Program-made: the position numbers and the translations under genes
In this document: positions 56,441-64,000 of the stretch, piece by piece
How the letters are laid out: every line of letters begins with the position of its first letter
Position numbering within the stretch: the first letter of the stretch is position 1
Origin: Sipunculus nudus
Taxonomy: Eukaryota; Annelida; Sipuncula; Golfingiida; Sipunculidae
Direction of reading: 5' to 3'
Assembly: GCA_026874595.1 (NCBI GenBank)
Contig: CM049317.1
Span: forward strand, 58,888,118-58,952,117
DNA: 64,000 nt
Notes under the pieces: generated by a model
The model's input: the letters and a program-made list of their open reading frames with translations, nothing else
Database searches by the model: none
Told to the model about the DNA's origin: nothing

Positions 56441-58430
56441 AAGTTTAAAGCCATTATAAAAAAAACCAGGTTTCATAAAATTATTTCACATGAATAACAT
56501 ATAATGAATTATATGTTTTTTACATTTAAGCATTCTCTTCACATTATTTAAAGTATAAAATATGTTGAACAACATATCTTAAATTCCAATATTCAGAAAC
56601 AAGAACCTGGTTTTTAAATGTACAATTTTACACATATTATCATTTTCTTATATAGGTCAAGGATAAATAAAAGATTTTATTTGATTTATTATCTGACAGA
56701 AAAGGCTTATTATATGTGCAAAGTGGCTTGCAACTTAAGATGCTAAGAAAGTGGATAACAAAACGAGCTATTCTGCAAATTATATATCATTTCATGTAAG
56801 ACATGTGTTTTGATGTCATTTTAATACAAGAAAGTTTTGATGGTACTTTCTGTTTATAAATTATTATAGTTTGAATTCAAGCAGTGTCTAATTCGATCCC
56901 CCATCCCCCTAAATTATACCAGTAATGAGGAATTTGTTACATTTTCAGACAATTTTTAATGGATATCCGGTGACATGAAATGCTGATTTATTTTATGGGC
57001 TTTCTATTAAGCGTAATTCTCAGTTGTGATTTCTATATATCACTTATGTTATCTTTTGATTAATCTTATGTGCAAACATATTGTAATTGTTTGTATAGGT
57101 GTTTGTGTTTCAGTTAAGTCTGGCAAGATTTTTAATATTTCAAAACAGCATCTTGTAGGACTTCTAAGAATGTTGTTCTTTCGTCGAATTAGCATGAGCG
57201 GCAATTGTTTATGTTATACTCATGTAAAGTTTTAATATCAAATAAATAGATCTGGATTTCTGCAAATTATTGTTTCCTTGTTTTATTTTACAGATTATGC
57301 ACAGTTACCCTAGAAGACAATATGTACTGCGTGATATGACCTATAGATTTCTTGTTTGTCCTATAAACAAAATCTTTCAAAAGGGTTTTTTTTCATGGCC
57401 CTATAAAGGTTATTTGGTTTGATGTATTTTAAATAAAACCTTTAAAGGGTTTTAAAAAAAAAAACCTATTAAAGGTTTTTCGGAAATGGGTTTTCTCAAA
57501 AAAACCATTTAAGGGTTTCTGTATTTGGACACGATAAAAACCTTTTTATTACCCTTTAGAAAACCTTTTCTTTTTACAGTGTATTGCTAATAAAATTGAT
57601 GATTCCTTGCAAAAAAGTAGAACCTATCTTGAATAAATGAAACATTTGCATGTTCAAAAAAGTAAAATTAGTAAAGTTATTTTATAAATATATATTTAGT
57701 GACAGTAACTGTGTAGATTGTATAATTTGGACAAAAACATGAATAATAAATCACATTTAATAAAACAAGAAATCTTTGTATGCAGATACTGTTTATTTTT
57801 ATTAATGTTTCAGATAAGGGTTGAAGTAGTGTTACAAATTTTGTCAATAATTGTAATGTTAATAATATTTAGATGGACTTATCTGTCATTCTAAACCGTT
57901 TCAACCGTCCGGAGGTTCATAATTCATCAGAAATAAAATACATGGTTTTGTTTTTTTTTGCATGTATATTTTTATATAGTTTTCTTTTCGTTCCCTGTTT
58001 AATAATAGACTTGAATCGTTCTTAAGCATTTTGGACATAGACATATCCTGTGTGCAAACTCGTGAATACTGCCAAATTTTGCGATCGATCTTTGAAGTTT
58101 GAAGTTTCATAAAGAAGCCATTTAAAAAATCGACTTGAATTATAATACGTTTTTAACATTATCTCTGAAATATTGTTCACTATGACATAAAAGCTAAAAT
58201 ATCAATACTTTATCTCATATCTTGGGGAAAAGGAGAAACTAGACCACATAATACTATATTCGTTGCCTCTGAGATTTATGGTAACTTAAAAATTTGATCG
58301 ATTGCAAAATTTACTAATGGTTTAAGTGGAAACGTTTAATTTCACAATGCTGGTGACGTTGAAAAAAACGATATACATGACTGTTATATCTGTCAGTAAC
58401 ACCAAATATTACAGGAGCATTGATCAAGTG
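56441..58430. other. AT-rich, no gene recognised
   Basis: Contains a stretch of repeated AAACCTTTAAAGGGTTTT-like words at 57370-57580. Confidence 0.5.
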
Positions 58431-58860
58431 ACTGCTAAGTGATTCTGAGCTGCAGGTGTCGCCATCTGTGTTGACCTGCTTTCTGCAAACTGAAACGATT
58501 TTTTCACTTTCCTGTAAATAAGTCTTTTAAAATTAATATTTCATCTTTAAGGTCATAGTTTGTAACTCCTGTGATAGAATCAAATACAATGACTAAACGG
58601 AGTCAAATTATTTTCAAATGGCGTCTCGAGGGAACTTCAAAATATGGTCTGTCGCAAAAATTTGACAATTTTATCTGTTTTCATACATGATGTTTTGTCT
58701 TTCAACAGACGCATCAGTAACAGTTGCAGATTTCAGGGCCATATAACACAGGGACATTTAATATGTGGCAGCTGTGTGGTTTTAGCTGCAGGTGGCGTCA
58801 TTTATTGACCTCTTTTCTCTCTTCTTAAATGATTTTCCCCCCAAATTTTCCTGAATAAGC
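58430..58860 (+). repeat. Diverged GGTGGCGCCACC-type units
   Basis: CTGCAGGTGTCGCCATCTGT and CTGCAGGTGGCGTCATTTAT recur about 340 bp apart, each followed by TTGACCTSYTTTC. Confidence 0.55.
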
Positions 58861-59242
58861 CAGCCTTTCATATCATGGCAAGCAATCCTAAAGAGCAAAC
58901 GAAATTAAATGAATAAGAATCAACATTTTATCTTCATGGAAACGTAAATATCGCTTTTGTGATGACTCAGATAAAAATTACAGGAATAGCTGCGACTTTG
59001 TTAGACTACTGCTAAAATAGTAGTTCACTGTTATATTTCTTTACAACCCATTATCTTTCACAACATGACACATGCAGTGACCATTTGGCCCTTTGGTCTC
59101 TTGATGCTGTTATATTATGATTATTATTATTAAATGTATTATTATACAACACTAATCTACAATAACAAGTTATAAAGCGCTAACCAATTAAAATTTAAAA
59201 TACATGAAATATAGAATAAGAATTGTGCCACTACAATCATTT

Positions 59243-59295
<53 letters not shown>

Positions 59296-59299
59296 TGTA

Positions 59300-61032
59300 A
59301 AAACTCGCATATAAGTCGAGTACATTTTCAGGGTAAATATCAGTTAAATATTTTTCCAAGCCATTCTGGGTGGTCAAAACAGGTCAGAACCAGCATACAT
59401 GACCATCGAGAGTAGTATGACGGGCCACTGGGGGAAGGTGAATTGTATGACTGGCCACTCGTTTTTGACATCGATACCACTCCAGTTTTTTTTTAAACTA
59501 TAAAATTGTCATTTGTTTTGCTGTGCAATCTAGTAACAAATTATTGGGCATCATAAAGATTCTAAGATTAATAAATATAACAGGTCAATACTTTTAGAAT
59601 TTTGCAGAAATGAAGATCGTCTGACACCTAGAATCGGTAGGTGGGCGATAATAGAAGAGCCAACGATTTCTCATACTTTCCGTCAATGCTCATTAATTTT
59701 TCACTTCTAATGATTGTTTGTGTCAGATATCAAACAATAAAAACATGACTATTTATGCGTGTTAATAAAACAGGATTGTTGCTGACTTCTCTACATTTTA
59801 TATAATCTAAATTGATCAGAACGCACGAAGTTGGACCACGCGAGTCACATGAAAAGGCCACGTGAAAGTGTAATCTGTCCTCAGCTTGGTCATATCCGTG
59901 AATTACGGGCAGTAATTTTATTATCAGAGATATTTATTGTACATTCTGAGAAAACACAAGGCCGTAACGACAGTTTTTTTTCAAGTTTTCATTAACTCCG
60001 GTTTTCCTTGCCTCAACAGACGGACGCACTGATGAACAATTACATGCGATATAACTGCATATATGCAGCGTAGGGAGAGAGCACGGAAGCCAGGGCTACA
60101 CGCGGACAACATGTCCGTCGTTCTTTGATCAAACTCCGTTTTCCTATCTTTTTATTGAAAGTTTTCGTGAGTGAATCATATTTCACATTCTGTTGAGTAC
60201 TGATTTTGACTATGTCTTGCAGGTTTTGTGTTCTTTTGGTAATTTCGATATGATGTCAGGTTGGACTTCGGTCTATTTTTTCCCCGAGCTTTGCTCAGGG
60301 CCGCAGTCATTCACTACGATTTGGGGGAATTTTTAAGTAGGAACTTCCGAACGGAGTGGTAATTTCCCTCCGCGTGCAAGTACACAGGTGAACAGCGTGA
60401 TCTAGTTTCTTCTTGCGATAGGCAGCCACCCCCGTACCGAGTGAGCGCTAATCGGTGCTGTAATCAGCCTTTTGTCACCTGTCTGTAGTTTAGATACCAC
60501 GGCCCACGGGATTTTACCTTTTACATGTTTGCTAGCTTACGCAAGCACCAAATGTTTTGTGAAGCAATTCTGTAAGATAATTGGATGTCAAATACACGGG
60601 GGTCGATATCCTGGATAAAACCCAATTGATTACGCAATACTCGTGCCTCTTGCACTCGTACTTAATCGCCCGTGAATGAAGCTCATTATAGCTAAAAGCA
60701 GGGCATTTCCTGGTTGTCAGCAACCATGTAAATTGCAAACATTTTAATATACTGCATTATCCAAATAAAAGAACAGCGTAAATGGTCCAAATTTGAAAAA
60801 AAATATATTGTTCGGAAACCTAATTATACAGTATTTTTGGACTGAAAGGGGGGACTTGTGTACCTGACTTCCCCGGAAACGGATAGCTAGTTGTCGATCA
60901 GTTAAGACATGCAGACCGGCAGTTTGACTAAGTTCGTGCAAAATATGGCCTCTCAGGCTTAGACCCGCACATAAGTCGACTCTCTTCAAATAATTTTTTG
61001 GAACAAATTTCTCGACGTATATGCGAGTTTTT
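59300..61032. mobile_element. ~1.73-kb inverted-end element between (TA)n tracts
   Basis: Left ACTCGCATATAAGTCGAG; right end carries the inverted CTCGACGTATATGCGAGT (one mismatch). A (TA)n tract abuts each outer side (59246-59293 and 61038-61096), consistent with insertion at TA. A second internal GTCGACTTATGTGCGGGT at about 60960 repeats the terminal word. No transposase frame was found. Confidence 0.6.
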
Positions 61033-61033
61033 A

Positions 61034-61098
<65 letters not shown>

Positions 61099-61099
61099 G

Positions 61100-62129
61100 T
61101 TTATTTAATTATTAGCTGAAAATATACATGAAAGTGAGCTTTTTAAATAAACGGACTTCATAATTTTATACCATTTAACGGGATATACCCTCATACAATA
61201 TGTAAATAAGCAGTATATATGAAGCCCGTTTAAAAAGATTTCTTGAGGTGTTTCTTAAAGGCGGTAATAGACCCGACATCTCTTGTCATCAAAGTCACCG
61301 TTTTGCTGACTGGTATAACTCCCTGTAACTGGAAAGTTCTGAGTGACCAAGGTTAATTTCTAAGCTGGTCCAGGTCACAAATATATCCAGATGCAGAACT
61401 TTGAACGCATGAGAAAGTACTTTAAAATCACTGCCTGGCGTTATGGGAGGCCAATGGGTAACCAATGTAGCCACGTCAGCACTGGACGTATTGGGCATAA
61501 TTTGGAGTTTTGGTATTCTATGCATGGAATTTTGTGGGCAAGTAACCTAAATGTTGCAGAGATGAAAAGGTGCATATGTACTGGCACCAATGAATCCAGA
61601 GGAAAACCTTAACAAAAGATGTGTTTTTATAACCTAGCAAAGTTATTGTTAAAGCGATACTATTAGAATTTTAGTTACAAGCGTTTCAGCGTTTTTGTCC
61701 TATTTAAAACCTGTCCACAATGCCCTCATCCTTTCCTGTATTTCTTCCATCGTGTATTGTTCTTCCAGTTGTGCTCACTCCCCTTAGCTTCTTTGCTGAC
61801 CAGCACTGAACTCACAATTTGGTCAATAGATCTTTTTCACCTCACCCGGGCCACCTGGCAGTTATGATTGGCACTGACAGTTCGGGTCCATTATCGGCAA
61901 AGAAGATCGTACTTATTTTGTCACAAATGATAAATGTAACAAAAACTTTTTCGAAGGCGAGAATGTTGTCAGAGTCTTTGACATGTGTATAATTTATAAA
62001 TGCCGCAATGCTGGCTGAGCCTCGATCCCAGCAGACGAACGTTAAGCCCAGTGCGCATGCTCTTGTAAGGCCGTATCCTCACTAGCGAATAATCCGGATC
62101 TTGAATCGTTTTACTCTGTCTTCACTAGG
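61100..62129. other. No gene recognised; 3' flank of gene C
   Basis: 61240-61620 reads like an old interspersed repeat (short frames on both strands); nothing else supportable. Confidence 0.4.
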
Positions 62130-62243
62130 TCAACAATCCGCATCAGTTTGGTTTACTGTAGTCCGATATATCACAACGATATTAAAGTTTCTGTTTCTCG
62201 GTAGTCCCAGGGCCGTGTCGTCCTGATAGGATGGTGGTATGGC
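62130..62243 (-). CDS. Gene C exon 11' (C-terminus, PPSY)
   Basis: Acceptor TTTTCAG followed by GCC ATA CCA CCA TCC TAT, parallel to gene B's GCC TTA CCA CCA CCC TAT. 37 codons to TGA, longer than gene B's 18; the extra residues have no counterpart. Confidence 0.65.
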   Translation of the reverse strand, partial: AIPPSYQDDTALGLPRNRNFNIVVIYRTTVNQTDADC

Positions 62244-63008
62244 CTGAAAATTACAAAGATAGGAAACATTCACCTTCCATGTGAAAAAGAAACCAGTGTT
62301 ATATCACAACTTGAGTGTGCATTTAGATAAAGGTAAATGTGTTACGAATTTCTCATAAAAGAAACCTCAGCACTACCTCGGAACCAAATGCAGATATTTA
62401 TTTCATTTCACTACCCTTGTCTTTCTGGTTTTTCATGATATACCTTTCAATTCTATACAGTTATGAAAACAAAAATAATCAGCAGTCAAAATGGAGGAAA
62501 TAATTTGATTCCTTGCTAAATTAGAAGATTGACCTGTAAAGACTATATACTTATATATAATTAGACTCGAACCATACTGAATAGTATTCTATGATGTCCT
62601 TTGATCATGCTGTCACTGAGCTTTCCATTTTGTAGATTTATACACACGTTAGATTAGAAGTACCTCCCTAATAAGCTTCTAAATAAGGGTTTCATTATGG
62701 GATAATAAAGTGTTCTGGGGATGTAATTGCCATAGCATAAAAATAGAAAAGAAGACATAATTTCATATCTACAAAGGAACTACAGGAAAAAATATGATAG
62801 GATTAAAATACATTTCTTTCTTGAAATACAACAGGAAGACAGGGCCAAGGAAACAGTTTAAAGAAATTGCAAACACATTTCAATTAGGTACAGGTCCCAA
62901 GCTATAGTGTTATCAGACACACAGCAAGCCTTTAAGGCCTATTACATGTTTGCAGTTGGCTGAAAAAGAAAAGGTTATGCTTATACGCTTGTAGTTGAAT
63001 TATACTGA

Positions 63009-63046
<38 letters not shown>

Positions 63047-63745
63047 GGGTACGGGTGAAGTCAATTCAGATACAGACCAACTCATACTCTTATTGGGTCT
63101 GTGCGATTGTTTGCAATAAAGTACGTGTATATTGATGTAATGGAAGAGCAATCGCTCTATTAAGTTTTGGTAAAGTCTCTGTGCTGGATTGTGTGATCTG
63201 AAAGGAGGGAGGGACAGGTTCCAGGGCCAAAGAAGGAACACGTTATGAAGCAGCAAAGGTTGAAATAAAATAAAAGTGTTATCAGCGAGAATCTTTGATT
63301 ATTTTGCGTAGTCATCCCCCGACCACTGACAGGATGGTAATACACGGTTTCAGTGTGCCCTATGGCAATATAATTAATGTTTGAACCAAATCGTGTGAGA
63401 ATGACGAACTGAGAGTTTCAGAGCACTGGTTTTCTAAATTGCGCCGCGGACTCAAATGGAGAAAATACGGTAGAATAAAATTATTCAGATAGCTTACTGG
63501 AGCTGTTGGTGTTGTCCAGCATTTATCTGCTACCATGACTGATTCGATTGAAGGAGGTCATGACCGGTCACCCTCTAAAGGAGCACTGGGGGCACACGGA
63601 GAATTAGAAGCCTTAGGAAAAAGGACTCCGATCGTGCCTGGATGCAGTTCATATCGTAAAACAGTCTCATTATTTGTAGTGGGCATGTTTTCAGTCTCTG
63701 GGGGTAGTTCCCTCGCCCTAGCTTCAAATGAATATCTCCATCTGT
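62130..63745 (-). CDS. Gene C: paralogue of gene B, tail exons only
   Basis: Two minus-strand exons correspond to gene B exons 10 and 11, in the same order and phases (1-0, then 0-stop). Exon 10' (63745-63498) keeps VLRYELHPGTIGVL but has a TGA at 63560-63558 where gene B has Ala, and PPSI instead of PPSY. Exon 11' (62243-62130) begins AIPPSYQDD, so the second PPxY is intact. The ectodomain and TM exons must lie beyond the right edge. Either a decaying gene or a form truncated before its WW-binding motifs. Confidence 0.7.
62250..63490. other. Gene C intron
   Basis: AT-rich, with a poly-G tract of about 25 at 63019-63043 in an otherwise ordinary intron. Confidence 0.5.
63498..63745 (-). pseudogene. 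Gene C exon 10' (tail exon with in-frame TGA)
   Basis: 248 bp, acceptor TATATATTTCAG, donor CCA|GTAAGC (gene B: CGG|GTAAGC). 82 codons aligned to gene B's exon 10. The premature TGA lies 60 nt before the donor, a position that normally triggers nonsense-mediated decay. The plus-strand frame here (MTDSIEGGHD...) is the antisense shadow. Confidence 0.7.
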
Positions 63746-64000
63746 CTGAAATATATATTTATATATATTTATAAATGTATATTTATAAATTAATTTTTTA
63801 TTTGGTTTCTTTAATTGATGGTTTCGGTATGATTTTGCAAACATTGTTATATTTCTGTTATAATTGTATATAATATGTCTTATTAAAATATATAATTCAA
63901 CGTTCTGATTACGCTCCCCCCGCAACAGTTATACACCGCAGGCGTCCCAGACATCCTTTCGTGTAACCGCTGCTTTCTACGGCAAGGTTTTCTGGGCAGG

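Noticed and set aside
63575-63925. 116-codon minus-strand frame overlapping gene C's tail exon
   Set aside because: A different frame from the one homologous to gene B exon 10; its upstream part is AT-rich intron.

Overview
The window is eukaryotic, AT-rich, gene-poor genomic DNA. It has short GT-AG-spliced exons in long introns, abundant (TA)n, poly-C/poly-G and (CA)n tracts, tRNA-derived SINEs, non-LTR retrotransposon remnants and many small inverted-repeat DNA elements. The interspersed repeats (TTTAGCTCAGCTGACT family, GTCTGTCTGTCC family, GGTGGCGCCACC family) look like those of marine lophotrochozoans, most probably a mollusc. That is an inference from repeat style, not proof.

The main content is a small gene family seen three times. 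Gene A (minus strand, 3.88-2.16 kb) shows a signal-peptide exon and one cysteine-module exon. Gene B (plus strand, 21.34-39.41 kb) appears complete: eleven coding exons sum to 1023 nt, or 340 residues. They encode a signal peptide, six tiny four-cysteine modules (one per phase 1-1 exon) that look like the N-terminal half of an LDL-receptor class A (LDLa) repeat, one full LDLa repeat, a transmembrane segment, and a proline-rich tail with PPSY and PPPY motifs of the kind bound by WW domains of NEDD4-family ubiquitin ligases. Gene C (minus strand, 63.75-62.13 kb, running off the right edge) shows the two tail exons of a paralogue, with conserved splice sites and phases but an in-frame TGA and a damaged first PPxY. 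The order signal, LDLa, TM, PPxY recalls LDLRAD3/LDLRAD4/PMEPA1, but the string of half-LDLa modules is not something I recognise.

The oddest structure is in gene B. The last ~27 coding bases of exon 2, its 5' splice site and ~38 intron bases have been amplified into a 66-bp minisatellite of about 34 copies (22.68-24.96 kb), so intron 2 begins with a run of near-identical decoy splice donors.

Layout: 0-1.2 kb, a possible terminal exon on the minus strand and a diverged repeat with a perfect palindrome; 1.5-1.95 kb, a 21-bp minisatellite; 2-4 kb, gene A and a SINE; 3.3-12.3 kb, MITE-like elements and GGTGGCGCCACC tandem repeats; 14.2-18.8 kb, two inverted copies of a ~703-bp element with 9-bp target duplications, around an L1-like relic; 21-39 kb, gene B, its introns filled with repeats; 41-45.6 kb, small inverted-repeat elements and a 5'-truncated Rex1/CR1-like LINE; 46-54 kb, a CpG-rich promoter-like region, a 2.2-kb higher-order minisatellite, and three exons of a possible second gene with an internal TGA; 54-62 kb, repeats and AT-rich DNA; 62-64 kb, gene C.
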